64,000 nt of DNA. It comes from Saxidomus purpurata (taxonomy: Eukaryota > Mollusca > Bivalvia > Venerida > Veneridae). How positions within the stretch are numbered: the first letter of the stretch is position 1; each line of letters opens with the position of its first letter. The translations under genes and the position numbers were made by a program. Below are positions 25,601 to 37,919 of the stretch, piece by piece. The DNA lies in assembly GCA_022818135.1 (NCBI GenBank), contig JAFMSR010000016.1, forward strand, positions 6,106,448-6,170,447. Reading direction: 5' to 3'. The notes beneath the pieces are model-generated. The model was not told the origin of the DNA, did not search any database, and was given only the letters and a program-made list of their open reading frames with translations.

Positions 25601-28600
25601 TTATAACAACCAAACCATCTTCATTGAAGAAGCAGTAACCAAGACCAACACAAGAATATCTGTAATGAAAAGCAACATTTAATATCGTTATTGATAAATA
25701 CGCATTTATTTTTCTCAACACGATTTGAACAAGTTTGCAGACCCAATTGCCTCGTACATTTGTACCTGTAAAATTTTCTCATAGATCTTGTCTTGATTCC
25801 AATTATGTAAACTCGACTCTGCTGCAGATTTGTATACAGTATTCTTGTTTTTACCACTTTTAACAAGAATGGCCTAGTTACATATTTGTCATACTTCTGA
25901 CCAATCAATAGCATTCTCACTAAGTTAAAGGCGTGTAAAGGTTGACAAAGGAAGATACGTTTTATATCTGTGATTATCCATTTTTAAGTATCTTTTTATT
26001 TATCACTGTGTCTAAGTTTCATTAAGGTTCCTAAAAAACCACAGTCTCGAGAGAACCTATACACTGTAGTTGACAGACTGAATAACGGCGAACAATTATA
26101 TTCCCAAGTCCTAGGTTTTGGAGTTTTGCAATCTGTTTTCAATTAAAAGTACTAACAGCACGTACCTGGTACAAGAAAGTATGAAGAGGACACGTAATCA
26201 GGGTTGTCCAGAACCTTAAACGTTGCCCGTGATGATCGGTACTGAACATCTGTGAAGTCTGTGTCATCGACTTCCGGCGATCGGCGCCTTCTGGTGTTAG
26301 GACATGTTGCCTGAAATAATAATACATAATATTATTGCAATGTCAGGTTTGTTTGAACAGTACAATGTGTGTCAATTATTACAAACTGTAACTGTGCAAA
26401 CAAAATATGCATTAATTTTCAAATATGTCCGACATACTTTTCCGTGCTCTAATAACATATCTCTTAGAGTATCTAAGCTCTGGACCTTCAATTTCGTACG
26501 CAGATATATAACCAATTCTTCGGAAAACTTAGGTTCTTTTGTGTGCTTGTGTTGGGGAAAGCAGGGGCGGGTAAAAGGGGCCCTTAGTGTACCTCTTGAA
26601 GTTAGGAAACAGTAGATAAGGCTTGACTCGTGCATGTCCCTCGGTTACTACCGTTATATTCAAGTCAAAGAAATCTGTACCAACCTGGCATACAATTTAT
26701 TAATCTGTATACTTACCATAGTACATGGTCCACTGCTGTCTATCATACAAATCATGACGTCACACTCGATCGTTATGTACAGCGAGACCCAGAACCTGAA
26801 CATCGTTAGCTCAGTGTAGTACCTGGTAAAGTTACCGACCATTTCAGTCTTATTGGAAGCGAAACTGTTGATCAGGTCCGTGTCCGCCGAACAACTGAAA
26901 GTATAGCCTGTTATATCAAAGCAATAATACTGTTCAAAATGACCAGAAAAATTATGGGCAAGAAATGTTCTTAAAACATGAAAAATGCTAAGAAAATCAA
27001 ATCAATAGAAAATAAGTTATGTTCAACCATTTCTTTTATAAGTGGATACAAACAAAAATTTATCATACAAAATTGTTCGAAAATCATCTTATAACTGAAG
27101 TCAAAAAAGATTTTGTTACTTTTCAACTATTTTCAATGGGAATAAAACTGCTCTATATTTATGTTTTATTTAGCGATAACTTACGGAAACGTATATTGAC
27201 CCCCTTTATATATTTTCTACATTTGCTTAAGTTATCAAGATATGTGTGTATTATATATAAGTCATCAAATACTTCTGACTAAATAACTTGTTGAAGTATT
27301 ACATAAGGGAAACTACGAGATATGTGTTCTGGTTGTTATTTTTTTGTAGATGAATGTTATAAAGATCATGTATTGCAGTTGGCGATATATTTCGTCAGCA
27401 AATATAAATTTTCGGAATAAGTATATGACAAATAAATGACACATTGTACTAAACTAATGAGTTGAATATTTCCTGCCAAAATAAAAGTGACAGAAAACAC
27501 AAAGAAATATTTCTCTCTCACTTTTAACTTCCTCCACTTTTAAGTTTACATACATTTCAGCATAAATGAATCATAACTTCACTATGTAGATCTACAATAA
27601 TAAAATTGGTAAAAAGAGTATGAATGACTGATAAAAACATATTTCTTAATTTAAACACAAATGAACTACAGTAAATTAGAACTTTGTATATTCGTTCTTA
27701 AATAGAAAAAGAATGTTTTTTACTAACTTAATTTATATATATAAAGGGGGTCAATATACGTTTCCGTAATAACTTTCACAATAATTGTTTTGGTTATGAT
27801 ACTAAACCATTGGTGAATGTATTAAATTAATTTGTGATGGTCAAGTTGAAGGGTATTATCACTTTAATGTTCAAAGTAAACATCAAGTGTTTAAGGAAAT
27901 TACTTCAGATAAACAAATGTTTCAAGGAATATTCTCTACACATATTTTATTCCTTTTAGATACAGTTCAAAACTATGAAAACTTCTTCATTTTCCTTATC
28001 AAAAACTATCAAATTTTGGTAGGTATTTCAAGTTTTGGTTTGTCAATAAGAGAAGTAATCAAATACTGTCTTTTTTAATTCAAATAAACTCTACATGTCC
28101 GGCAAATTTCTTTTTCTATTTATATTCAAATTTACTCGGATTCCATTTTCATTTCAAATTTAGACAAAAAGCCAAACTGATCATGCCTTTTTTCACTTAA
28201 AAAATACTCAATAGGTTCAAGTAATAAATGTTGTTCATGTCACTTCAAGTTTACCTAAAATACATCATGTCTGTTTAACTGACATTTAGTTTACTAAAAG
28301 GTAGTGTTCACTTATAAGATTAGCCCCAAGCTAAATTTCACTTCTTTTCACACCAAATAGAACTTTACTTACTCGTTTTCAATTAACGTGTGGTTGTTGG
28401 GATACGAGGTGGTATCTGTGCCGGCATACGCCGTGCACTTCTGAAACGTCACAACATAGTCCTCTGAAACGAAACCACAACATGCAATCGCTTCATATTG
28501 TGAATGGATTATATACGGAACTAATTTTTCTTGATAGTTTACGCCATGTTCAACAGTTTAATAAACGTTTACTCATTGTGTATAATTAGATTATACGCTA

Positions 28601-31600
28601 AAACACTTTTACTCAATGTGTAGATCTTATCAGAAATAACCTTTTACTTACTGTGTAGATCGTATGTGAAATAGAGCTCTTCCAATATTCTTGCCGAGCT
28701 AACCGGGGGGGAGGTTACACTTCCGTTACGAATGTAGCTGAACGCTGTAAACGTCTGATTGAAACTGACCGTCTCGTTAGCCACTAAGCTACAAATATAA
28801 GCATCACGTTACATTGAAACTGACCGTCTCGTTAGCCACTAAGCTACAAACATAAGCAACACGTTACCTTTTATTTCTGAAAACATTAGTTAGGCATAGT
28901 GTCACTTGTAATAATCAAATGTTTGATCGAATGTTTATATGAGTGCGAAACTATACTTAAGTTCTCCGATCGACATGTCTGTTGACAGTAAAGCTGAACA
29001 TCGCGCTATGACAAACAATGAATCGTTACATGCATGGTTTTTAAGCCTTAGTAATTTGATTATATAGATACTGTGTACTCTATGCAAACTCTGGAATTCA
29101 GGAGAGATGTCTTACGTGACTGAAAGTGGCTGAGTAAAGTTTTTCTCCATGCCTTGGGTTATTTCCTGACACATGATAGTTATCAGGACTTTACCGGCTC
29201 CACCTACCACATTGTTAGTGTGCTCAATCTCTGAGAGTTGGACTAAGATATTCTCGTCCTGTTAAGTAGAAAAATACAGTTAAGTTTTGACAAGTAACTA
29301 CTAAGTCAGCTAATATCAATGTATCTTTTATTCGCTTATAAATTACTGGTGTATCTTTCATTCTTTGATATGTACGAATGACTTTGCTTTGCTTTAAACT
29401 ATGTGTGTTTCCAGTCTTTAAACCAACCTTAACCTTTTTACTGCCGACATAAGAAAATGATCAAAAATACAATTCTATGTACAGAAAGGTGAAAAATAAA
29501 AAAAATAAACAAACTGCCGACCGACAGTATGTGTTTGTTTTTGCATAGGAAACCGTCAACATATACAGTATACATTAAACTGTTTTATCTCAAATACATA
29601 GAGATAAGTGTTGGTTTTGGTGGAATATCACGCTATAATTTCATCTGGTGGGCACCAAAAGTGATATTTTCACGAGTGGCGTAGATGTACAATTTCTATT
29701 TTCAAACCCTCACTACATGTACAGTTACATAACTGCATGTACAGTAACCAATTTTCGAACTCCTACTACATGTACAGTAACCAATTTTCGAACTCCCACT
29801 ACATGTACAGTAACATATTTTCGAACTCCCATTACATGAACAGTAACCTATTTTCGAACACCCACTATATGTTCAGTTACCTATTTTCGAACTCCCACTG
29901 CATGTACAGTTACCTATTTTCTAACTCCCACTATATGTTCAGTAACCTATATTCGAACTCCCACTGCATGTACAGTTACCTATTTTCGAACTCCTACTAC
30001 ATGTACAGTAACATATTTTCGAACTCCCATTACATGAACAGTTACCTATTTTCGAGCTCCCATTACATGAACAGTTACCTATTTTCGAGCTCCCATTACA
30101 CGAACAGTTACCTATTTTCGAAATACCACTGCATGTATAGTTACCTATTTTCGAACTCCCACTTCATGTACAGTTATCTATTTCCGAACTTCCACTACAT
30201 GTACAGTTACAAAATGTACCTTATCCGGAACTCCCACTACATGTACAGTTATCTATTTCCGAACTACCACGACATGTACAGTTACCTATTTCCGAACTCC
30301 CACTTCATGTACAGTTACCTATTTTGAACTCCCACTACATGCACAGTTACCTTTTTTGAACTCCCACTGCATGCACAATTACCTTTTTTCGAAATCCCAC
30401 TGCATGTACAGATACCTATTTTCGAACTCCCACTACATGCACAATTACATGTACGTACCGTGATCCATCTTTTCAGTACTTTAAACTTGAACACACTGTG
30501 GAACATTTCGTCAGTACACAATTACCTACCTTTGAAAACTGTGTCAGTGTAGAGGTACCTGCCTTGAATTATCAAATAAGTTTACAATTAACTATACAAT
30601 TACTTACCTTGGCACATCCTGTTAGTACTACCAGCTCGAATGGATCATCGAATGTTACATTACACATTTGGCTGGCGTCTAACGCTTTCGCAAAGAATAG
30701 GCTGTTCGGGATAGGACTTGTTAAAGTTATGGTACCGTTGGGAAAACATACTGTAAAATAACCATGTTATAGTTTAACTCCCAAAGTCACTTTGAATTAT
30801 TCATATACATAACTGAAACAATGAATTTGTTCAATCGACCTCCACATCAAGTTTCAAGATGCTAGGCCCATGTGTTCTCAAGTAATCGTCAAATTCTACA
30901 ATTTCGGGTCACCGTGACCTTGAACTTTAAAGCGTGGTGTAGGAGCGATACATTTGTAGCACATACATTTTAACATTAGACAAGCTAAGGGCAATCACTC
31001 CGCCTAAAACAAGAGATTTGTAAAACATGTATGCATTCCTGACGGCAGCTACTTACTTATTTTGCAATAAAGATCAACATAAACTTAAAATCAATAGGGG
31101 TCATCTACTATTCATGACCAACCAAACAATGTTGAGACACTCAGCTAAAGTGTTCTATAGTTACTAAGGTTTTTGTGTTAAAGGTCACAGTCACCTTTTA
31201 AACAGCAAGTTTTACGATTGCATCAAGTCAATTTTAGTGACGGCGAATAAATATCCTTGAAAGTAGACAATTTATCTGTGTTGCTAACGGACAGGTAGCG
31301 CCGATGTTTCATTCCTTGTGTTAACATTTCACCTTACCAGTGTAACTGTAGAAGTACATGTACATGTAAACGTACTCTGTATTTGAACAATGTATTGAGG
31401 GACCATCTCAAGTTAGAACAACAATACAGTATTATGTCAAATTTAGTTGTTTACGATGGACAATCATACCAATGCAAATGTAGACAATTAATGGTAATTT
31501 TTCACGCGGGTGCCTCTCCAACAATTATTAATTTGCAGTTTACTAGTGCGTTTGTTAAGTTTTTTGCACATAATTCGTTCATCTATGTGTCGTCTGCTTA

Positions 31601-33225
31601 ATTTGACAGTCCGGTTATTCGCGCATGTCGGTTAGGGTATATTTTGTCACCAAGCGAACCATATTCATCAAGAAGTGGCAGTTCTTGATCTCCAATTTTT
31701 GTCATTATGTTAAACTGGTACCGTTGAGGATGATGGTGGTGATGATCGTTATAGTAATGAATGTTGATAGTGTGACAATGATGATATAGCTGACGAAGAT
31801 GATGATTATGATTATGGTTATTAACCAGGTTTTTTTTTAAACCATGGTTTTTAAAATGGCGTTGTCTTATGTCGGGCGTGTTGGTGGTCGTCAAACAAAT
31901 AACTTGACAAATTGCAATGAATCTTGGTGCGTATGTAGTTATCGTGGAGTGGAAGTTTGCGATTGCATTAAGGGTTCTAGGCTCAAGGTCAAGGCCACTT
32001 TTACTATAACTAGAGAAATCTTAATGGTTTCCGCTCAATAACTCGAGTTAGGAGTGACCAATTGCAATGAACCTTGGTGTGTATGTAGCTTGCGTGGAGA
32101 GGAAGTTTGCGATTGCATTAAGGCTTCTAAGCTCAAGGTCAAGGTCACTGTTACTAAAAATAGAAAAATGGTTTCCGCTCAATAACTCGAGTTAGGAGTG
32201 GCCAATCACAATCAAATTTGGTGCGTAGGTATAGCTTGTGTGAAGAGAAAGCTTGGAGTTGCACTTTGGGTCACTCAGATCAAATTCAAGGTCACAGTTA
32301 CTAAAACAGAAAAATATTTTCCGATCAATTACTCAGGTTAGGAGTGACGATTTACAATGAAAATCAGTGTGTAGGTAGCTTACGTAAAGATTTGATTGGA
32401 CTTGAGGTAACTATGGTCGAGGTCAAGGTCAGTGTCATTGGAAATAGATTTTTTTAAATTTCAAAATTGTTCTAAAAAATTCTTATCTTTTTTTTCCTCT
32501 TTTTTAGGGGGAGGGGGTCAATGTCATTCTTACTAAAAAGATTTTTTAAATTCTAAAATTGTTCCGAAAAAAAAATAAATAAAAGGGGATGGGGGTCAAG
32601 GTCACTGTAATTTTATATATGTTTTTTTAATTCTTATATTTTTTGGTCATAATACTGTTTCTGTTTTTTGGTCGAGGTTATTTTTTTCTCATTCTAGATA
32701 TTCTACCGGCACCATTGAAAAGCTGGTTTTGGCGGCCTTACTTGTTTTTTTTTTATGATGGCACCACTGATGTTGGGGAGACAATGACTATGATCATGAA
32801 AACGATAATTTTGATGAAACTTATTATTCATTAATTTAATTGCAAGGCTGAATTTCTTCATGATGATTATAATGACGGTGTATTCAATTTTGTATCACTT
32901 CTACAGTAAACGATATTAATGATGAGTGTTAAGATAATGGTGAATGGTCTGATATAATGATGAAGTTTTTTAAATAATGAACGTAACCAAGACTTCATAT
33001 GATACTAGAATCGTTTGAGATCACCCCCGAAATTAGGCAGTGCGAGTGCGAGTGCACTGATCAGGTCTCATGTGTGCTACAATGACTTCAAGCATCGACT
33101 AATACACGGATAAAATTTCAATCTCCCGTGTACTTACCTACTTCAGTGTGAACAGACTCAACACTGCCAATGTAAACATTCAAAACTGTCCAGAAAACAA
33201 CGACAAACTTCCCATTACACATCAT
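25601..33225 (-). CDS. Secreted ZP-domain protein A, 8 exons, 327 aa
   Basis: Coding exons on the minus strand: 33225-33138, 30750-30608, 29258-29116, 28788-28652, 28463-28373, 26894-26717, 26310-26166 and 25659-25601. They sum to 984 nt, with intron phases 1-0-2-1-2-0-1. A signal peptide (hydrophobic core FVVVFWTVLNVYIG) is followed by a complete zona pellucida domain. The ZP-N cysteines are at 31, 59, 75 and 107; the ZP-C cysteines are at 180, 202, 245, 250, 258 and 263, the usual ten. The motif CDVMICMIDSSGPC carries the last ZP-C cysteines. It is followed at once by the polybasic site RRRR (267-270), a furin-type consensus cleavage site as in egg-coat and other ZP proteins. The last exon adds only a hydrophobic tail (ILVLVLVTASS, 310 onward), either a membrane anchor or a hydrophobic propeptide. 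ZP modules polymerise into extracellular filaments. Which matrix is involved here, egg envelope or other, cannot be told from sequence. Gene B is a head-to-head paralogue. Confidence 0.9.
27182..27768. mobile_element. 587-bp DNA transposon remnant/MITE with ~32-bp TIRs and ATAACT duplication
   Basis: Left end TACGGAAACGTATATTGACC continuing CCCTTTATATA; the right end is its inverse (27737-27768). Both sides are flanked by ATAACT (27176-27181, 27769-27774), a 6-bp target duplication. The interior is AT-rich without a gene. 1862-2370 shares the left end and most of the interior. Intron 5 of ZP gene A does not contain it; it lies in the intron between exons 28373 and 26894. Confidence 0.82.
28758..28867. 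repeat. 55-bp tandem duplication across the exon 4 acceptor of ZP gene A
   Basis: 28758-28812 and 28813-28867 are nearly identical (ATTGAAACTGACCGTCTCGT... to ...CACGTTAC). Each holds the acceptor (TTTGTAG in minus sense) and the first ~31 nt of exon 4. The proximal copy (acceptor after 28788) keeps the frame. Confidence 0.93.
29705..30465. repeat. 33-bp minisatellite in ZP gene A intron 2
   Basis: About 22 units of consensus 'TTTTCGAACTCCCACTACAT' + 'GTACAGTTACCTA', with point differences. Because the unit is a multiple of three, a 196-codon frame with an 11-residue period survives by chance on the plus strand, antisense to the gene. The array ends about 140 bp from the exon 2 donor (30608). 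Units carry GTTACCTA, whose reverse is donor-like (TAGGTAAC). Confidence 0.92.
31900..32440. repeat. ~150-bp tandem repeats in ZP gene A intron 1
   Basis: Four units containing 'AGTTAGGAGTGACCAATTGC', 'TGTGTATGTAGCTTGCGTGG' and 'CAAGGTCAAGGTCACTGTTA', degrading towards 32440. A T-rich tract with GGGGGTCA copies follows to about 32620. Confidence 0.8.
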
Positions 33226-33246
33226 TTTCTTTAATTCACGTGCTTT
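33138..33246 (-). CDS. ZP protein A exon 1: 5' UTR plus signal peptide
   Basis: The acceptor TTTTCAG lies just upstream (33247-33253 on the plus axis). About 21 nt of leader precede ATG at 33225-33223, and 88 coding nt end at a G|GTAAGT donor. Two ATG codons are adjacent and the first was chosen. The encoded 29 residues are a short n-region, a hydrophobic core and a Ser/Val-rich c-region, typical of a cleaved signal peptide. The exon carries exactly the same number of coding bases as exon 1 of paralogue B. Confidence 0.8.
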
Positions 33247-33540
33247 CTGAAAACAAAGTATTCATTCCAGAGTCTCAGTACACATGCACTACCACATTCT
33301 GCTGAATGTATAAAAACGTATCAAGTTTCTAAAATAATTTGGAAATACTCATGCCATGAATACACAGGACTAAAGATGTTTAAATCGTTAAACATTTCTG
33401 TGTTAAAACAGAAACAAACAAATTCAAACATGAATTATGAACAAATGAAAGTATTTCTTAATTTTGTTGTTGTTGTCGCTGAAGTTGCGAAAATTAAGAA
33501 AATGATATATGTACATAAATCTGAAACCGATTTATGTGCT

Positions 33541-33541
<1 letters not shown>

Positions 33542-33573
<32 letters not shown>

Positions 33574-33575
33574 TA
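33542..33575. repeat. (ATA)n microsatellite in the 5' part of ZP gene A
   Basis: About eleven trinucleotide units, then AT-rich sequence; 320 bp upstream of the coding exon with the signal peptide. Confidence 0.95.
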
Positions 33576-34067
33576 CTAATAATAAAAATGATAACAAAAA
33601 TAATAATATCTGTATTTAACGAACAAAAGTAAGCAAATAACATATGATATCAAACACTACGACTTCAATGAAGCCTTCAATAATTACAACAAGAGCTGTC
33701 TCGTGACTGCACGCTCGGCTATTCGAGGGCTTGTCAGAAAAATGGGATATTGTCTAAGAATATATATGTATATTGTGTTAATGAGAAAGAATTAAGGTGT
33801 AATTTTTTTTAATTGAGCATAACGAAATATTAAGAAATATTAAGAAATGGCAAAATTATAGCCATCTTTAAGTTATCTTGACAGAATAAAAGCTAATAAG
33901 TGCTAACGGGGGCATAACTTTGTCAAATGTGACCTTGACCCAAAGATTTTGGATGTATCACAATTCTGTTGTCCTAAGCAAAATAATTTCAAAGTTTGAT
34001 GAAGAAATATTGAAAAATGGCAATAGAAATAGCCAAGATTAAGTTTTTGTAACAAATTCTAGATACA

Positions 34068-35612
34068 ACAAGAGCTGTCACATGACAGCACGCTCGACTA
34101 TTCGAAAGGTTGTTGGTAAAATGGATTTTTTGTCAAAAACAGGAGTATTGTGTAATTGTCTGTAAGAATTAAGGTCAAAGATATGAAACTTGTTCAAAGA
34201 CCTTTGTAAATGTACATTACATTCAAAGCCTTACTCTGGATTCTGTAAGCCAACTGGAGGGGAGGAGGGGATAATTTCAATAACATAACCTTGTAAATTT
34301 GATCATGAATAACTTTGTAAATTTTCAAAATTGAAATGTATAGAATTAAGAAAGCATGACCGCTGCATGCTGCACAATTATTCTATGATATTTCAAAAGA
34401 AAGCCATTTCGAGTATTTCCATGTTAGTCTGGTAAAAACTGTGACAAAATTCTAAGTTAAAAAGGGGCATAAATGTCAAAAATCAAAAACATTGGTGAAG
34501 ATGTTGACAGTAAACACATTTTAATTCCATAAAAAAAATCAAAGTTAAAAAGGGGCATAAATCTGTCAAAAATCATAACAGAGTTATGGGGATTGTTTCC
34601 TCAGATGTAGATGTTGATGGTAGACACATACTTTGAGTTTCAAGTCAATACCTTTGATAGTATTCAAAACATTTGACTTTATAAAATCTTTTACCAAATA
34701 TTCTAAGTTAAAAAGGGGCATAAATCTGTCAAAAATCAAAACAGAGTTATGGGGATTGTTTCCTCAGGTGTAGATGATGATTGTTGACACATACTTTGCG
34801 TTTCAAGTCAATACCTTTGATAGTATTCAAGATATTTGACTTTATAAAAATCTTTAACAAAAAAATCTACGTTAAAAAGGGGCATAAATCTGTCAAAAAT
34901 CAAAACAGAGTTATGAGGATTGTTTCCTCAGGTGTAGATGCTGATCGTAAAGATATATTTTGAGTTTCAAGTCAATACCTTTGATAATTTGCAAGATATT
35001 TGAATTTATAAAAAACTTTAACCAAAAATTCTAAGTTAAAAAGGGGCATAAATCTGTCAAAAATCAAAACAGAGTTATGGGGATTGTTTCCTCAGGTGTA
35101 GATGTTGATGGTAAACACATAGTTTGAGTTGTAAGTCAATACCTTTGATAGTATTCAGGATATTTGACTTTATTAAAAACTTTAACCAGATATTCTAAGT
35201 TAAAAAGGGGCATAAATCTGTCAAAAATCATAACAGAGTTATGAGGATTGTTTCCTCAGGTGTAGATGTTGATGGTTAAGATATATTTTGAGTTTCAAGT
35301 CAATACCTTTGATAATATGCAAGATATTTGAATTTATAAAAAACTTTAACCAAAAATTCTAAGTTAAAAAGGGGCATAAATCTGTCAAAAATCAAAACAG
35401 AGTTATGGGGATTGTTTCCTCAGGTGTAGATGTTGATGGTAAACATATAGTTTGAGTTTCAAGTCAATACCTTTGATAGTATTCAGGATAATTGACTTTA
35501 TTAAAAACTTTAACCAACGCAGACGCCGACGCCGACACCGACGCCGACGCCGGGGCGAGTGCAATAGACTCCTTTTTCTCCGAATGGTCGAGCTAAAAAT
35601 TACACTATGCAA
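34068..35612. repeat. ACAAGAGCTGTC element with ~165-bp internal tandem repeats
   Basis: It opens ACAAGAGCTGTCACATGACA with GCTCGACTATTCGAA and closes with GCCGACGCCGACGCCGGGGC, then CCGAATGGTCGAGC, so the ends are partly inverted. Between them are six units of 'TAAGTTAAAAAGGGGCATAA' ... 'CAGAGTTATGGGGATTGTTT'. A partial head of the same family is at 33690-33740. 5' intron of ZP gene A. Confidence 0.8.
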
Positions 35613-36024
35613 GACAGCAGCGGAATGTGTATCACAGACAGACACGTGACTGCATAATTAACACATTTAGCAATTGAGATTCAATGTATATATACATATT
35701 TGAGTAGAACTGAAAAACCCATAAAACAATGTAAGAACAATTTTCACTGTCATACAAATGTTTCATTAAACAGTTAAAGTCTTTTTAAAACTGTATAAAG
35801 ATGTGTGACCAGTTTATATATATGCAGATACATATCCGTCACCCAGTGTGTTGCCCTCCTGTGTTCTGGTATTTCTTCATTTTTTTCTCCTCTGTTTGCC
35901 ATCTCAATGCTGTACTTACACGCACATGTACATGTATATATACAGATATATACCCTCTTCATATTCACACTTTTAACATAACCATAATTCAAAACTTAGT
36001 TGTATTTTTAAATGAAAGACTTAC

Positions 36025-36100
36025 CTGCTCGTCCTTCTCAGATATCCGATGTGTATGCCTTAACACACAACACAACTAGCCGGTTTGGACACACCTGAAA
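36025..36100 (-). other. Possible 5' UTR exon of ZP gene A
   Basis: Because the first coding exon of gene A has a splice acceptor before its ATG, an upstream non-coding exon is expected. At 36019-36024 the minus strand reads a near-ideal donor (GAGCAG|GTAAGT), preceded by sequence with no long frame. The upstream end is set arbitrarily. The link to gene A is inferred from orientation and from the absence of a better donor in between. Confidence 0.4.
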
Positions 36101-36115
36101 AATTGCAATAATTGT

Positions 36116-36398
36116 GTGTCAAAGACTCAAACACGCCGAATTTTCTGGTTTCTCACCAATCTAGTTTCGAACAAATTTCGAACGTCATCCGTTCCCTGGA
36201 GAGAAGATAGTGTTGAATCTTTACTCACCACTTGTCGTTTTATCTGGTTTCCGAGAAACCGGTTCAATCAAAAATCACGAAATGCTTGTGAAACCCGTGC
36301 TTCGTGTTGTCTGCATTGATACACAAAGAGTTACCCATGAGGAAATTCAGCACAGGAATAGTTGGACGGATCTGCGTGTAGCAAATGTCAAGAAAAAA
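36116..36398 (+). other. Possible 5' exon of ZP gene B
   Basis: A GTAAGT donor follows a run of A at 36399 on the plus strand, about 375 bp from the opposite-strand donor at 36024. If both are real leader exons, the two ZP genes are transcribed divergently from a shared region near 36.1 kb. No TATA box or initiator stands out. The upstream boundary is arbitrary. Confidence 0.22.
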
Positions 36399-37103
36399 GT
36401 AAGTGACTTAATATTTGTTTTTTAATTGGTACGGGTAGTTTCTAGAGAATAGAGCTAGACTGATAATAAATATAGCGACATTCGACATTGAAGTACTAGT
36501 TAGAGGCTAAATAGAGAAATTTATACAATACAGAAACCCAAAGGAGAGACCGCTAACGACTGATTGGGTTTGCCCTACATTTAGACTTTATTTACTACAT
36601 TTTATTACGTCATGCGCAAACATGTCTATAAATATGGCTCTATTAAGATAGAGTACTACATAAAATAACCTGTCAGAAGTTTATGGCAGATAGACAGGCA
36701 GAATTTCTAAAGTTTAGACATTTTCATTGGACAAAAATGTACGGCAAACGCTATTGACTTTAAATAGTTAACTTGTTATGTTTAATAGAAAGTTTAGTGC
36801 AGAGGCCTTTTTCTATCAAAAAAGCTCACAATACAGATGCAGAATGTTGTTTTTATCGTTTAAGCTCTTAATCTCAGATTCTGACATTCTCATTGGTTCT
36901 TGGTACGGGGTAAACCAGTGAACTAAAGAATATATTCAACATGTCACTGCAGTGAAATTGTTATACAATATGCTGTTTACACTGTTTTATATCTGTATAA
37001 AACAGTGATAACATTCTTTAGATAGTTTTATTATTACATCATCAGATCTCCCTAATTATAATGTAATACCCATGATAGTTTCAACACATCATTAGCCAGT
37101 ACC

Positions 37104-37697
37104 CTTAAGGTAGCGCACCATTATCTTTAGTGGGTGGGGCTCATGTTTTTTTTTTTTTTGTTTTTTTTTATGATATCAAACTTTTTATATTGATTAGGAT
37201 GCCATAATATTGTAGTATATTCACACTAATAGTTCATGTAAAGAAAAATTGAAATTAGTGAATTATGATAAAAAAATCAGATTCATTTTGAAACGGTATC
37301 GTGCTCGTTTATAAACAAAGACTATGTGACTTAATCAGTGGAATTAAAAGAACTAAAACATACTTTACACTGCTATCAACAAACTCTTGTTTCGTTTTAC
37401 TGTATCAAATACGTACTTTAAAAAATATCTGTACAAAAACATAAGGGGTGTCTTGCAGTAAATCTCTGATTATTTCTATTTCTGTAAAATGGCATGGTAG
37501 ACAGATATTTTTGTGTATCCGTTCTTCATAATAATTGACTAATTTTCTTTATATGGATTATTATTGGTACATTTTTATACTATACTACAATGTTATGGCA
37601 TCCATACCAAATAAAACTCATTTTATATTAAAGGAAAAAATTAAAATTAAAAAAAACATGCACCCACCCACTAAAGAAAATAGGGCACTGCCTTAAG
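37104..37697. mobile_element. ~594-bp long-TIR element upstream of ZP gene B
   Basis: Left CTTAAGG.AG.GC then TTTAGTGGGTGGGGC; right CCCACCCACTAAAG then GGGCACTGCCTTAAG. Further inside, GGATGCCATAATATTGTAGT is inverted against ACTACAATGTTATGGCATCC, and AATTAGTGAATTATGA against CATAATAATTGACTAATT. The arms therefore exceed 100 bp. It is non-coding, 135 bp before the predicted ATG of ZP gene B. Confidence 0.75.
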
Positions 37698-37831
37698 ATG
37701 ATTGTTTTTAAAGAGGTTTTACTAGTTACCGTATAGGACAAAAGTTCGGATAGTTCCGATAGTCAGAAGGACAAAAACCGTAAACTAATCATCATCTCTT
37801 TTGGAACGTGAGAAAAATCCAAACACATACC

Positions 37832-37919
37832 ATGCATAATGTCAACATTTATCTAAATCATTTTATAGGTGTATATTTATGTCTTGATATATTTCCAGAG
37901 TATGCTCAGACCCATTCAG
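37832..37919 (+). CDS. ZP protein B exon 1 (signal peptide), predicted
   Basis: ATG at 37832 opens 29 codons plus one base, ending at TCA G|GTGTTT. The split codon with the next exon (G+AG) gives Glu just before the first ZP cysteine, the same spacing (Cys31) as in protein A. The hydrophobic stretch FIGVYLCLDIF is weak for a signal core. An alternative is a different upstream exon, or read-through of the frame that is open directly upstream of exon 2 from 38232. Confidence 0.55.

Noticed and set aside
29737..30327. 196-codon frame as a repetitive protein gene
   Set aside because: It is a by-product of a 33-bp minisatellite in an intron, antisense to the ZP gene, with no start context or signal peptide. 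Kept only as a repeat and finding.
29705..30465. CRISPR array
   Set aside because: Units are contiguous with no unique spacers, and the DNA is eukaryotic.
35403..35649. Arg-rich frames on both strands
   Set aside because: Produced by the (GCCGAC)n end of a dispersed repeat element.
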